A stretch of 64,000 bases of DNA, from contig NZ_SWDV01000010.1 of assembly GCF_005877905.1 (NCBI RefSeq), forward strand, positions 62,001 to 126,000, given 5' to 3'. Shown here piece by piece: positions 20,422-30,253 of this stretch; within the stretch, counting starts at the first letter, position 1; every line of letters begins with the position of its first letter. This DNA comes from Pseudomonas nicosulfuronedens. GTDB lineage: Bacteria; Pseudomonadota; Gammaproteobacteria; Pseudomonadales; Pseudomonadaceae. The notes beneath the pieces were generated by a model that ran no database searches, was not told the origin of the DNA, and saw nothing but the letters and a program-made list of their open reading frames with translations. A program made the translations under genes and the position numbers.

Positions 20422-21120
20422 TTAGGGCAATAGAAAAGCTTCGATCCTGGCAGCGGCACTTTCCAGATGCTGCTCATGGGTGAGCCCGGAAGCCTTGAGC
20501 GGCTTGAGATCGTGGTCGGCCGCCGCGAGCCAGTGCAGGTGGATCACCGGCGACAATGCATAGCCCTCGACCGTGGGTCGATCACCCAGCGCATCACGCT
20601 CGCCCTGCACTATCAGGCTCGGCGTCCTCAACTCGGCGAGGTGAGCGACGCGTGGCTTCTCAGGTTTGCCGGCGGCATAGAACGGGTAGCCAAGACAGAC
20701 CAGCGCATCGGCGCCCAGTTCGTCCGCCAGCAGGCTCGCCATTCGCCCACCCATGGACTTGCCGCCAATCGCCAGCTTGCCCGGCACCTCGGCGCGAACC
20801 TGCGCGTAAACCTGCCGCCAGCACTCGAGCAACTGCTTCTGCGGGTTCGGCGGACGACGCTTTCCGTCCTCCCGACGCATAGCCATATAGGGGAACTCGA
20901 AGCGCACCACCGAGATACCTCTATCGGCCAGGCGCAAGGCCATGTCGTCCATGAACGGACTGTCCATCGGCGCCCCTGCGCCATGCGCCAGAACCAGCGT
21001 CGCTGACAGTTCGCGCCGTGCCGGGTTCCGCAGCAGCGACAAAGGACCGCAGGCGCCCGCGACAGAGGTCTCAGGTGCCAATTGATCCGAATCAATATTC
21101 CGGGAAGTGCCTTTATCCAT
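20422..21120 (-). CDS. Small alpha/beta hydrolase (KANL3/Tex30, dienelactone-hydrolase-like)
   Basis: 232 residues. The nucleophile elbow is GGKSMGG (about residue 118), with LVLAHGAGAPMDSPFM near the start of the fold, the acid in QGERDALG and the histidine in AADHDL. This matches the Tex30-like family of uncharacterised hydrolases. The ATG at 21120 has a good GGAG site 9 bp upstream, which supports it. As a result, the Anr box of the divergent ccoN2 operon lies inside codons 9-13 of this gene. Confidence 0.8.
   Translation of the reverse strand: MDKGTSRNIDSDQLAPETSVAGACGPLSLLRNPARRELSATLVLAHGAGAPMDSPFMDDMALRLADRGISVVRFEFPYMAMRREDGKRRPPNPQKQLLECWRQVYAQVRAEVPGKLAIGGKSMGGRMASLLADELGADALVCLGYPFYAAGKPEKPRVAHLAELRTPSLIVQGERDALGDRPTVEGYALSPVIHLHWLAAADHDLKPLKASGLTHEQHLESAAARIEAFLLP
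21082..21095 (+). promoter_or_regulatory. Perfect Anr box upstream of ccoN2
   Basis: TTGAT-CCGA-ATCAA matches the Anr/FNR consensus exactly. It is 147 bp before the first cbb3 operon and lies within the 5' coding part of the divergent hydrolase gene. A -10-like TATCCA at 21114-21119 is close to the distance expected for Anr activation. This marks the downstream operon as the low-oxygen-induced cbb3-2. Confidence 0.85.
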
Positions 21121-21241
21121 CCTTCACTCCGCTAATTCCGAATTAGTACCTATCCCAAGGGGGAGGGGCGGCATACGCCGTAAGCCGTAAAAAACCTTGC
21201 CGGGATGGGCATAGCCCATAACCGTGGATGGAAGCCCATAA

Positions 21242-22666
21242 ATGAGCACAACCAATCAGACCGCTTATAACTATAAGGTGGTCCGCCAGTTCGCCATTAT
21301 GACAGTGGTGTGGGGGATCGTCGGCATGGCCGTCGGTGTCCTGATCGCCGCGCAACTGGTGTGGCCGGACCTTAACCTCGGCTTACCGTGGACGAGCTTC
21401 GGCCGCCTGCGTCCGCTGCACACCAATGCGGTGATCTTCGCCTTCGGCGGCTGCGCACTGTTCGCCACCAGCTACTACTCGGTGCAGCGCACCTGCCAGA
21501 CCCGCCTGTTCGCAGGCCCGCTCGCTTCCTTCACCTTCTGGGGTTGGCAGCTGGTGATCCTGCTGGCTGCCATCACCCTGCCGCTGGGCATGACCTCCTC
21601 CAAGGAGTACGCCGAGCTGGAATGGCCGATCGACATCCTGATCACCATCGTCTGGGTCTCCTATGCCATCGTCTTCTTTGGCACGCTGATGAAGCGCAAG
21701 ACCAAGCACATCTATGTGGGCAACTGGTTCTTCGGCGGCTTCATCCTGACCGTGGCCATCCTGCACGTGGTCAACAACCTGGAAATCCCGGTCAGCCTGA
21801 CCAAGTCCTACTCGCTGTACTCGGGCGCAACCGACGCCATGATCCAGTGGTGGTACGGCCACAACGCCGTGGGCTTCTTCCTGACCGCCGGTTTCCTGGG
21901 GATGATGTACTACTTCGTACCCAAGCAGGCCGAGCGTCCGGTCTACTCCTACCGCCTGTCCATCGTGCACTTCTGGGCGCTGATCGCCGTCTACATCTGG
22001 GCCGGTCCGCACCACCTGCACTACACCGCGCTGCCGGACTGGGCGCAGTCTCTGGGCATGGTGATGTCCCTGATCCTGCTGGCTCCGAGCTGGGGCGGCA
22101 TGATCAACGGCATGATGACCCTCTCGGGCGCCTGGCATAAGCTGCGCACCGACCCGATCCTGCGTTTCCTGGTGGTCTCCCTGGCCTTCTACGGCATGTC
22201 CACCTTCGAAGGCCCGATGATGGCCATCAAGACCGTCAACGCGCTTTCGCACTACACCGACTGGACCATCGGCCACGTACACGCCGGCGCTCTGGGCTGG
22301 GTCGCCATGGTATCCATCGGTTCGCTCTACCACATGATCCCGAAAGTCTTCGGTCGCGAGCAGATGCACAGCGTGGGCCTGATCAACACCCACTTCTGGC
22401 TGGCCACCATCGGTACCGTTCTGTACATCGCCTCCATGTGGGTCAACGGCATCACCCAGGGTCTGATGTGGCGCGCAGTGAACTCCGACGGCACCCTCAC
22501 CTACTCCTTCGTTGAAGCCCTGGCCGCCGGCCATCCCGGCTTCATCGTGCGGATGATCGGTGGTGCCATCTTCCTGCTGGGCATGCTGGTCATGGCCTAC
22601 AACGTCTGGCGCACCGTAGCGGCCGCCAAGCCGGCTGAAATGCAAGCCGCGGCGCAGATGGCCTGA
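21242..22666 (+). CDS. ccoN2: cbb3-type cytochrome c oxidase subunit I (cbb3-2)
   Basis: 474 residues with about 12 membrane helices, the catalytic heme-copper subunit. It carries the histidines that bind heme b, heme b3 and CuB ([49 protein letters not shown]). cbb3 oxidase reduces oxygen to water with high affinity and pumps protons. Its operon mates ccoO, ccoQ and ccoP follow with 0-10 bp spacing. The perfect Anr box and its position farther from ccoG identify it as the cco2 copy. It is very similar to ccoN at 24743 but six residues shorter. Confidence 0.95.
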   Translation: MSTTNQTAYNYKVVRQFAIMTVVWGIVGMAVGVLIAAQLVWPDLNLGLPWTSFGRLRPLHTNAVIFAFGGCALFATSYYSVQRTCQTRLFAGPLASFTFWGWQLVILLAAITLPLGMTSSKEYAELEWPIDILITIVWVSYAIVFFGTLMKRKTKHIYVGNWFFGGFILTVAILHVVNNLEIPVSLTKSYSLYSGATDAMIQWWYGHNAVGFFLTAGFLGMMYYFVPKQAERPVYSYRLSIVHFWALIAVYIWAGPHHLHYTALPDWAQSLGMVMSLILLAPSWGGMINGMMTLSGAWHKLRTDPILRFLVVSLAFYGMSTFEGPMMAIKTVNALSHYTDWTIGHVHAGALGWVAMVSIGSLYHMIPKVFGREQMHSVGLINTHFWLATIGTVLYIASMWVNGITQGLMWRAVNSDGTLTYSFVEALAAGHPGFIVRMIGGAIFLLGMLVMAYNVWRTVAAAKPAEMQAAAQMA

Positions 22667-22676
22667 GGAGACCGAC

Positions 22677-23285
22677 ATGAAACACGAAGTACTCGAGAAA
22701 AACGTCGGCCTGCTGGCCATCTGCATGGCGGTTGCCGTGAGCATCGGTGGCCTGACCCAGATCGTTCCGCTGTTCTTCCAGGACGTCACCAACACCCCGG
22801 TGGAGGGCATGAAACCCTACACCGCCTTGCAACTGGAAGGCCGTGATGTGTACATCCGCGAAGGCTGCGTAGGCTGCCACTCGCAGATGATCCGTCCGTT
22901 CCGCGCCGAGACCGAGCGCTACGGCCACTACTCCGTCGCCGGCGAAAGCGTCTGGGACCACCCGTTCCTGTGGGGTTCCAAACGTACCGGCCCGGACCTG
23001 GCCCGCGTCGGCGGCCGCTACTCGGACGACTGGCACCGCGCGCACCTCTACAACCCGCGCAACGTGGTGCCGGAATCGAAGATGCCCGCCTACCCCTGGC
23101 TGGTCGAGAACAAGCTCGATGGCAAGGACACGGCAAAGAAACTGGAAGTGATGCGTGTCATGGGCGTGCCCTACACGGACGACGACATCGCTGGCGCCAG
23201 CGACGCCGTCAAAGGCAAGACCGAAATGGACGCGGTCGTCGCGTACCTGCAGGTCCTCGGCACCTCCATCAAGAACAAGCGGTGA
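22677..23285 (+). CDS. ccoO2: cbb3-type oxidase monoheme subunit II (cbb3-2)
   Basis: 202 residues: an N-terminal membrane anchor ([20 protein letters not shown]) and a periplasmic cytochrome c domain with one heme-binding motif CVGCH (Cys64, Cys67, His68). It passes electrons from CcoP to CcoN. The distal Met ligand is probably in the SKMPAYPW segment. It starts 10 bp after ccoN2 with a GAGGAG site. Confidence 0.95.
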   Translation: MKHEVLEKNVGLLAICMAVAVSIGGLTQIVPLFFQDVTNTPVEGMKPYTALQLEGRDVYIREGCVGCHSQMIRPFRAETERYGHYSVAGESVWDHPFLWGSKRTGPDLARVGGRYSDDWHRAHLYNPRNVVPESKMPAYPWLVENKLDGKDTAKKLEVMRVMGVPYTDDDIAGASDAVKGKTEMDAVVAYLQVLGTSIKNKR

Positions 23286-23289
23286 CAGC

Positions 23290-23481
23290 ATGGATATCGG
23301 GACCATTCGCGGCCTCGGCACCATCATCGTGATGGTGGCCTTCGTCGGCGTACTGCTCTGGGCTTACGGCGGCAAACGCAAGGAGCGCTTCGACGAAGAC
23401 GCGCTACTGCCTTTCGCGGATGACCCGGCAGCCAAGCGTCACGCTGAGCAAGAGCAAGCTTCTAGGAGCAACAACGCATGA
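23290..23481 (+). CDS. ccoQ2: cbb3-type oxidase small subunit CcoQ (cbb3-2)
   Basis: 63 residues with one membrane helix ([21 protein letters not shown]) followed by the family's [16 protein letters not shown]. CcoQ stabilises the complex, particularly CcoP. It starts 4 bp after ccoO2 and overlaps ccoP2 by four bases (ATGA). Confidence 0.93.
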   Translation: MDIGTIRGLGTIIVMVAFVGVLLWAYGGKRKERFDEDALLPFADDPAAKRHAEQEQASRSNNA

Positions 23482-24401
23482 CTACCTTCTGGAGTCTGTA
23501 CATCACCGTTCTAACAGTCGGCTCGCTGATCGCCCTGCTGTGGCTGGTATTCGCCACCCGCAGCGGGCAATCGTCGAACACCACCGACCAGACCATGGGC
23601 CACGCCTTCGACGGCATCGAGGAATACGACAACCCGCTGCCCAAGTGGTGGTTCCTGCTGTTCGTCGGCACCATCGTGTTTGCCGCCGGCTACCTGGTCC
23701 TCTATCCGGGCCTGGGCAACTGGAAAGGCATCCTGCCGGGCTACGACGGCGGCTGGACCCAGGACAAGCAATGGGAACGTGAAGAGGCCCTGGCCAAGGA
23801 AAAATACGGCCCGATCTTCGCCAAATACGCTGCCATGCCCGTGGAAGAAGTAGCGAAAGACCCACAAGCCATGAAAATGGGCGAGCGTCTCTTCGCCACC
23901 TACTGCTCCATCTGCCACGGCTCGGACGCCAAGGGTGCCGTCGGCTTCCCCAACCTGACCGACAGCGACTGGCGCTGGGGCGGCACCGCCCAGGACATCC
24001 AGGCCACCATCCTCGGTGGTCGCCACGCCGCCATGCCGGCCTGGGGTGAAGTGCTGGGCGACAAGGGCGTGCAGGACGTCGCCGCCTTCGTCACCGCCAA
24101 TCTGGACGGCCGCAAGCTGCCCGAAGGCGTGACCGCCGAGAACGTGGACAACGGCAGCAAGCTGTTCGCCACCACCTGCGTCGCCTGCCACGGCCCGGAA
24201 GGCAAGGGCAACCCGATCATGGGCGCGCCTGACCTGACCCACCCGGCCGCGTTCATCTACGGCTCCAGCTACGCGCAACTGCAGCAGACCATCCGTCACG
24301 GCCGCCAGGGCCAGATGCCAGCGCAGGAGCAATACCTGGGTAAAGACAAGGTGCACATCCTCGCCGCCTACATCTACAACATTTCCGGCCAGGCGAAGTA
24401 A
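23478..24401 (+). CDS. ccoP2: cbb3-type oxidase diheme subunit III (cbb3-2)
   Basis: 307 residues with two N-terminal membrane segments and two cytochrome c domains, CSICH (Cys143/Cys146/His147) and CVACH (Cys234/Cys237/His238). It receives electrons from soluble cytochromes and hands them to CcoO. It is 14 residues shorter than CcoP1, mainly because it lacks an insertion after the LPGY segment. It ends the cco2 operon and a terminator follows. Confidence 0.95.
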   Translation: MTTFWSLYITVLTVGSLIALLWLVFATRSGQSSNTTDQTMGHAFDGIEEYDNPLPKWWFLLFVGTIVFAAGYLVLYPGLGNWKGILPGYDGGWTQDKQWEREEALAKEKYGPIFAKYAAMPVEEVAKDPQAMKMGERLFATYCSICHGSDAKGAVGFPNLTDSDWRWGGTAQDIQATILGGRHAAMPAWGEVLGDKGVQDVAAFVTANLDGRKLPEGVTAENVDNGSKLFATTCVACHGPEGKGNPIMGAPDLTHPAAFIYGSSYAQLQQTIRHGRQGQMPAQEQYLGKDKVHILAAYIYNISGQAK

Positions 24402-24413
24402 ACTCCCCGCCCC

Positions 24414-24447
24414 AACTCGCGCCCACTAAAACGGGCGCGAGTTTCTT
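24414..24447 (+). terminator. Terminator after ccoP2
   Basis: AACTCGCGCCC (24414-24424) pairs perfectly with GGGCGCGAGTT (24433-24443), then TTCTT. It separates the two cbb3 operons, so each needs its own promoter. Confidence 0.85.
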
Positions 24448-24461
24448 ACCTCCGCAATATC

Positions 24462-24476
24462 GCGACGAAGTGTCGC
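24462..24476. promoter_or_regulatory. RoxR/RegA-like box upstream of ccoN1
   Basis: GCGAC-GAAGT-GTCGC is a perfect palindrome around five bases. It fits GNGRC-N5-GNCGC, the pattern known for RegA/PrrA/RegR-type response regulators, of which RoxR is the Pseudomonas member. The rest of the 340-bp leader (24402-24742) has no Anr box and no gene. Related boxes precede ccoG and anr. Confidence 0.6.
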
Positions 24477-24604
24477 ACCCTCTCTATCTCCTTTCTTCAC
24501 ACCCTCCCCGTTCGCGTCTAAGCTGGATTCCATTCGCAAACCTGCAATACGACTAACCTGACCCACTTCCCAGGTTGGTGCGAGCGAGCCGAAACGATCG
24601 GTAA

Positions 24605-26184
<1,580 letters not shown>

Positions 26185-26185
<1 letters not shown>

Positions 26186-26793
26186 TGAAGCACGAAGTAG
26201 TCGAGAAGAATATCGGCCTTCTGGCCTTCTTCATGGTCATTGCGGTGAGCATCGGCGGTCTGACCCAGATCGTTCCGCTGTTCTTCCAGGACGTCACCAA
26301 CAAGCCGGTCGAAGGCATGAAGCCGCGCACCGCGCTGGAACTGGAAGGCCGTGACATCTACATCCGCGAAGGCTGCGTAGGCTGCCACTCGCAGATGGTC
26401 CGTCCGTTCCGCGCCGAGACCGAGCGCTACGGCCACTACTCCGTCGCCGGCGAAAGCGTCTGGGACCACCCGTTCCTGTGGGGCTCCAAGCGTACCGGTC
26501 CGGACCTGGCCCGCGTCGGCGGCCGCTACTCCGACGACTGGCACCGCGCGCACCTGTACAACCCGCGCAACGTAGTGCCGGAATCGAAGATGCCCTCCTA
26601 CCCCTGGCTGGTGGAGAACAAGCTCGACGGCAAGGACACGGCGAAGAAAATGGAAGCCCTGCGTACGCTGGGCGTGCCTTACACCGACGAAGACATCGCC
26701 GGTGCCCGTGACGCCGTCAAAGGCAAGACCGAGATGGACGCTGTCGTCGCCTACCTGCAAGGCCTCGGCACCATCATCAAGAGCAAACGGTGA
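26185..26793 (+). CDS. ccoO1: cbb3-type oxidase monoheme subunit II (cbb3-1)
   Basis: 202 residues, nearly the same as ccoO2 with about 20 substitutions, and long identical DNA runs between the two. It has one CVGCH heme site and an N-terminal anchor. The high DNA similarity compared with ccoP suggests exchange between the copies. Confidence 0.95.
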
Positions 26794-26798
26794 CAGTG

Positions 26799-26990
26799 AT
26801 GGATATCGGGACCATTCGCGGTATCGGCACTGTAGTAGTCATGGTCGCCTTCGTCGGCGTCCTGCTCTGGGCCTATGGCGGCAAACGCAAGGAGCGCTTC
26901 GACGAAGACGCCCTGCTGCCCTTCGCGGATGACCCGGTCGCCAAAAAGCACGTCGAGCAAGAGCAAGCTTCTAGGAGCAACAAAGAATGA
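26799..26990 (+). CDS. ccoQ1: cbb3-type oxidase small subunit CcoQ (cbb3-1)
   Basis: 63 residues, differing from CcoQ2 at only about eight positions. It has a single helix followed by [16 protein letters not shown]. It overlaps ccoP1 by four bases (ATGA). Confidence 0.93.
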   Translation: MDIGTIRGIGTVVVMVAFVGVLLWAYGGKRKERFDEDALLPFADDPVAKKHVEQEQASRSNKE

Positions 26991-27952
26991 CAACCTTCTG
27001 GAGTCTGTACGTCACCGTACTTACCCTGGGCACCATCTTCGCCCTCGCGTGGCTGCTGTTCGCCACCCGTCGCGGTCAGCGCAACGAAGCCACCGATGAA
27101 ACCGTCGGCCATGCCTTCGACGGCATCGAGGAGTACGACAACCCGCTGCCGAAGTGGTGGTTCATGCTGTTCGTGGCCACCTTCATCTTCGCCCTCGCCT
27201 ACCTGGCCCTGTACCCGGGCTTGGGCAACTGGAAGGGTCTGCTGCCGGGCTACCAGGACAAGGCCGAATTCGCCAACGGCGAAAAAGGCTGGACCGGTGT
27301 GCACCAGTGGGAAAAGGAAATGGCCAAGGCCGATGAGAAGTACGGCCCGCTGTACGCCAAGTTCGGCGCCATGCCGATCGAGGACGTGGCCAAGGACGAG
27401 CAGGCCCTGAAAATGGGTAACCGCCTGTTCGCTTCCAACTGCTCCGTCTGCCACGGCTCCGATGCCAAGGGTGCCCACGGCTTCCCGAACCTGACCGACG
27501 CCGACTGGCGCTGGGGCGGCGAGCCGAAGGACATCATCGCCACCATCGAAGGCGGTCGTCACGCGGCCATGCCGGCCTGGGGCGAAGTCATCGGCGACCA
27601 GGGCGTCCACGACGTCGCAGCATTCGTCACATCCAAGCTGGACGGCCGCAAGCTGCCCGAAGGCGTGACTGACGAACAGGTTGCCAACGGCCAGAAAGTC
27701 TTCGCGACCACTTGCGTGGCTTGCCACGGAGCGGAAGGCAAAGGCACCGCTGCCATGGGCGCACCGAACCTGACCCACCCGGCCGCGTTCATCTACGGCT
27801 CGAGCTTCGCTCAGCTGCAGCAGACCATCCGCTATGGCCGCCAGGGCCAGATGCCGGCTCAGCTGGAGCGTCTGGGTAAAGACCAGGTTCACCTGCTCGC
27901 TGCCTACGTGTACAGCCTGTCCCATGGCGAAGGCGAGAAGAGCGCCGAATAA
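26987..27952 (+). CDS. ccoP1: cbb3-type oxidase diheme subunit III (cbb3-1)
   Basis: 321 residues with two N-terminal membrane segments and two heme c sites (CSVCH and CVACH). Relative to CcoP2 it carries an insertion after LPGY ([19 protein letters not shown]). It is the last gene of the cco1 operon and is followed by a strong hairpin. Confidence 0.95.
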   Translation: MTTFWSLYVTVLTLGTIFALAWLLFATRRGQRNEATDETVGHAFDGIEEYDNPLPKWWFMLFVATFIFALAYLALYPGLGNWKGLLPGYQDKAEFANGEKGWTGVHQWEKEMAKADEKYGPLYAKFGAMPIEDVAKDEQALKMGNRLFASNCSVCHGSDAKGAHGFPNLTDADWRWGGEPKDIIATIEGGRHAAMPAWGEVIGDQGVHDVAAFVTSKLDGRKLPEGVTDEQVANGQKVFATTCVACHGAEGKGTAAMGAPNLTHPAAFIYGSSFAQLQQTIRYGRQGQMPAQLERLGKDQVHLLAAYVYSLSHGEGEKSAE

Positions 27953-27983
27953 GCCTCTCTTTCCTACACCCATAGCGACACCC

Positions 27984-28020
27984 AGCGGCGCCGGTTTCTA
28001 CACCGGCGCCGCTCTATTTC
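27984..28020 (+). terminator. Terminator after ccoP1
   Basis: AGCGGCGCCGG (27984-27994) pairs with CCGGCGCCGCT (28003-28013), followed by CTATTTC. The weak T tract makes it a fair rather than ideal terminator. Confidence 0.7.
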
Positions 28021-28039
28021 TGGGTCCATAATTCCTTGC

Positions 28040-28054
28040 GCGACCAACTGTCGC
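28040..28054. promoter_or_regulatory. RoxR/RegA-like box upstream of ccoG
   Basis: GCGAC-CAACT-GTCGC has the same palindromic arms as the box before ccoN1. It lies 109 bp before ccoG, downstream of the cco1 terminator, so the assembly operon probably has its own promoter here. Confidence 0.6.
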
Positions 28055-28162
28055 ACGGTTGCAACACCCACCACGCCGTATCATTGTTAGGCGTGCAAGC
28101 ATATTTCTGACCCTCTCGGCATGTATCGACAGGGCGCCCTCCCGCTGCCGTGGAATGCACTG

Positions 28163-29578
28163 ATGAGCAAACAAATTCCGGTCCAGGACGTCACTCCGCC
28201 CACCAAGGGCAAGGGTGAAAGCGTCGACCTTTATGCCTCCCGGGAAAAGATCTACACCCGAGCCTTTACCGGGTTCTTCCGCAACCTCCGCATGGCCGGG
28301 GGCGCCCTCCTCTTCCTCCTCTACTTCGGCACCGTGTGGCTGACCTGGAACGGTCGCCAGGCGGTTCTCTGGGACCTGCCCGAGCGCAAGTTCTACATCT
28401 TCGGCGCGACCTTCTGGCCGCAGGACTTCATCCTCCTCTCCGGCCTGCTGATCATCAGCGCGTTCGGCCTGTTCTTCATCACTGTGTTCGCCGGCCGAGT
28501 CTGGTGCGGCTACACCTGCCCGCAGAGCGTGTGGACCTGGATCTTCATGTGGTGCGAGAAGGTCACCGAGGGTGACCGCAACCAGCGCATGAAACTCGAC
28601 AAGGCGCCCATGAGCGGCAACAAGCTGCTGCGCCGGTTCGCCAAGCACAGCCTCTGGTTGCTGATCGGCCTGGTCACCGGCCTGACCTTCGTCGGCTATT
28701 TCGCCCCGATCCGCGATCTGCTCAGCGATCTGGTCACCGGCCAGGCCGACGGCTGGGCCTACTTCTGGGTCGGATTCTTCACCCTCGCCACCTACGGCAA
28801 CGCCGGCTGGCTGCGCGAGCAGGTGTGCATCTACATGTGCCCCTACGCGCGCTTCCAGAGCGTGATGTTCGACAAGGACACGTTGATCGTCTCCTACGAC
28901 CCGCGTCGTGGAGAGGGCCGGGGCCCGCGCAAGAAAGGCGCCGACTACAAGGCCCAGGGGCTGGGCGACTGCATCGACTGCACCATGTGCGTCCAGGTGT
29001 GCCCGACCGGCATCGATATCCGTGATGGCCTGCAGATCGAGTGCATCGGCTGTGCCGCCTGCATCGACGCCTGCGACAGCATCATGGACAAGATGAACTA
29101 CCCGCGCGGCCTGATCAGCTACACCACCGAGCACAACCTGTCCGGGCAGAAGACCCATCTGGTGCGTCCGCGCCTGATCGGCTATGCCATTGCACTGTGC
29201 ATCATGATCGGCCTGCTGATCACCGCTATCTTCCTGCGCCCACTGGTGGGCTTCGATGTCAGCAAGGATCGCGTGCTCTACCGTGAAAACGCCGAGGGTC
29301 GCATCGAGAACGTGTACAGCCTGAAGGTCATGAACAAGGACCAGAAGGACCATACCTATGTGCTCAGCGCCAAGGGCATGGACGGCCTGATCCTGGAAGG
29401 CAAGAAGGAAATCTCGGTCGCAGCCGGTGACATCTTCACCATGCCGGTGGAGCTGTCCATCGACCCGGAGAAGCTGCCCTCCACCACCAACGAGATCAGT
29501 TTCACCATCCAATCGGTAGACGACCCGTCGATCAGCAAGGAATCCGCCAGCCGCTTCATCGGCCCGCGTGTTCGTTGA
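28163..29578 (+). CDS. ccoG: Cytochrome c oxidase accessory protein CcoG (FixG/RdxA)
   Basis: 471 residues with about five membrane segments and a polyferredoxin core. It has CGYTCPQSVW, CIYMCPYARFQ, then two 4Fe-4S motifs CIDCTMCVQVCPTG and CIGCAACIDACD, and a C-terminal Ig-like domain. CcoG is reported to act as a cupric reductase feeding Cu(I) to cbb3 assembly. MSKQIPVQD at 28163 is the family start; an upstream in-frame ATG at 28121 would add 14 residues. It is the first gene of ccoGHIS. Confidence 0.95.
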   Translation: MSKQIPVQDVTPPTKGKGESVDLYASREKIYTRAFTGFFRNLRMAGGALLFLLYFGTVWLTWNGRQAVLWDLPERKFYIFGATFWPQDFILLSGLLIISAFGLFFITVFAGRVWCGYTCPQSVWTWIFMWCEKVTEGDRNQRMKLDKAPMSGNKLLRRFAKHSLWLLIGLVTGLTFVGYFAPIRDLLSDLVTGQADGWAYFWVGFFTLATYGNAGWLREQVCIYMCPYARFQSVMFDKDTLIVSYDPRRGEGRGPRKKGADYKAQGLGDCIDCTMCVQVCPTGIDIRDGLQIECIGCAACIDACDSIMDKMNYPRGLISYTTEHNLSGQKTHLVRPRLIGYAIALCIMIGLLITAIFLRPLVGFDVSKDRVLYRENAEGRIENVYSLKVMNKDQKDHTYVLSAKGMDGLILEGKKEISVAAGDIFTMPVELSIDPEKLPSTTNEISFTIQSVDDPSISKESASRFIGPRVR

Positions 29579-29596
29579 ACCCAAGCTGAACGAATT

Positions 29597-29623
29597 GGCA
29601 CCCCATGTTGCGCATGGGGTGCC
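29597..29623. other. Hairpin between ccoG and ccoH
   Basis: GGCACCCCAT-GTTGCGC-ATGGGGTGCC: 10-bp perfect arms without a following T tract. It is more likely an mRNA-stabilising or processing hairpin than a terminator. Confidence 0.5.
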
Positions 29624-29707
29624 AGTACCGACCGAAGCACGTAGAATTTGCCCGCCCCTTCACCGGGCAGCGCCCCTGGCGGCGCTGCCAGCGAGAGAAA
29701 AGAGACC

Positions 29708-30253
29708 ATGCAATCGGCCATGAAGACACCCGTGGAACCCTGGTACAAGCACCTCTGGCCGTGGATCATCATCGCCATGCTGGCCACCTCGATCTTCCTC
29801 AGCCTGACGATGGTCAACATCGCCGTGAACAACCAGGACTCCCTGGTCAGCGACAACTATTACGAGGCTGGCAAGGGCATCAACCGCTCCCTCGACCGCG
29901 AGCACCTCGCCCAGGAACTCAAGCTGCGCGCCAAGATCAGCTTCGACGAGCTGACTGGCGAAGTGGACCTGCGCCTCACTGGCAACAGCCGCCCTGCCAC
30001 GCTCACCCTCAACCTGCTCTCCCCTACCCTGGAGTCCCAGGACAAGCATCTGGAGCTGCGCGCTGCCCCTGCCGAGCCAGGCCGTTACACCGCCAGCCTC
30101 GACGCCGCCGTGAAGGGTCGCCGCTTCGTTGAGCTGCTCGGCGAGGAGAACGGCAAGACCTGGCGTCTGTTCGAGGAAGAGAAGGTCGCCCCGGGCGGTT
30201 CCTTCGACCTCGGCGACGAGCCCCTCAGCGGAGATGAAGCCGAGCGCCCATGA
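29708..30253 (+). CDS. ccoH: cbb3 oxidase assembly protein CcoH (FixH family)
   Basis: 181 residues: one N-terminal membrane helix (WPWIIIAMLATSIFLSLTMV) and a periplasmic FixH domain with the typical NNQDSLVSDNYYEAGKGINR. CcoH helps assemble and stabilise cbb3. The start at 29708 has a GAGAGA site; a 20-residue upstream extension is not family-like. It overlaps ccoI by four bases. Confidence 0.92.
   Translation: MQSAMKTPVEPWYKHLWPWIIIAMLATSIFLSLTMVNIAVNNQDSLVSDNYYEAGKGINRSLDREHLAQELKLRAKISFDELTGEVDLRLTGNSRPATLTLNLLSPTLESQDKHLELRAAPAEPGRYTASLDAAVKGRRFVELLGEENGKTWRLFEEEKVAPGGSFDLGDEPLSGDEAERP

Noticed and set aside
28050-28065. Possible sigma-54 promoter upstream of ccoG (TCGCAC ... TTGCAA)
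   Set aside because: The distance between the GG-like and GC elements is about three bases too short, and the -24 GG is missing.
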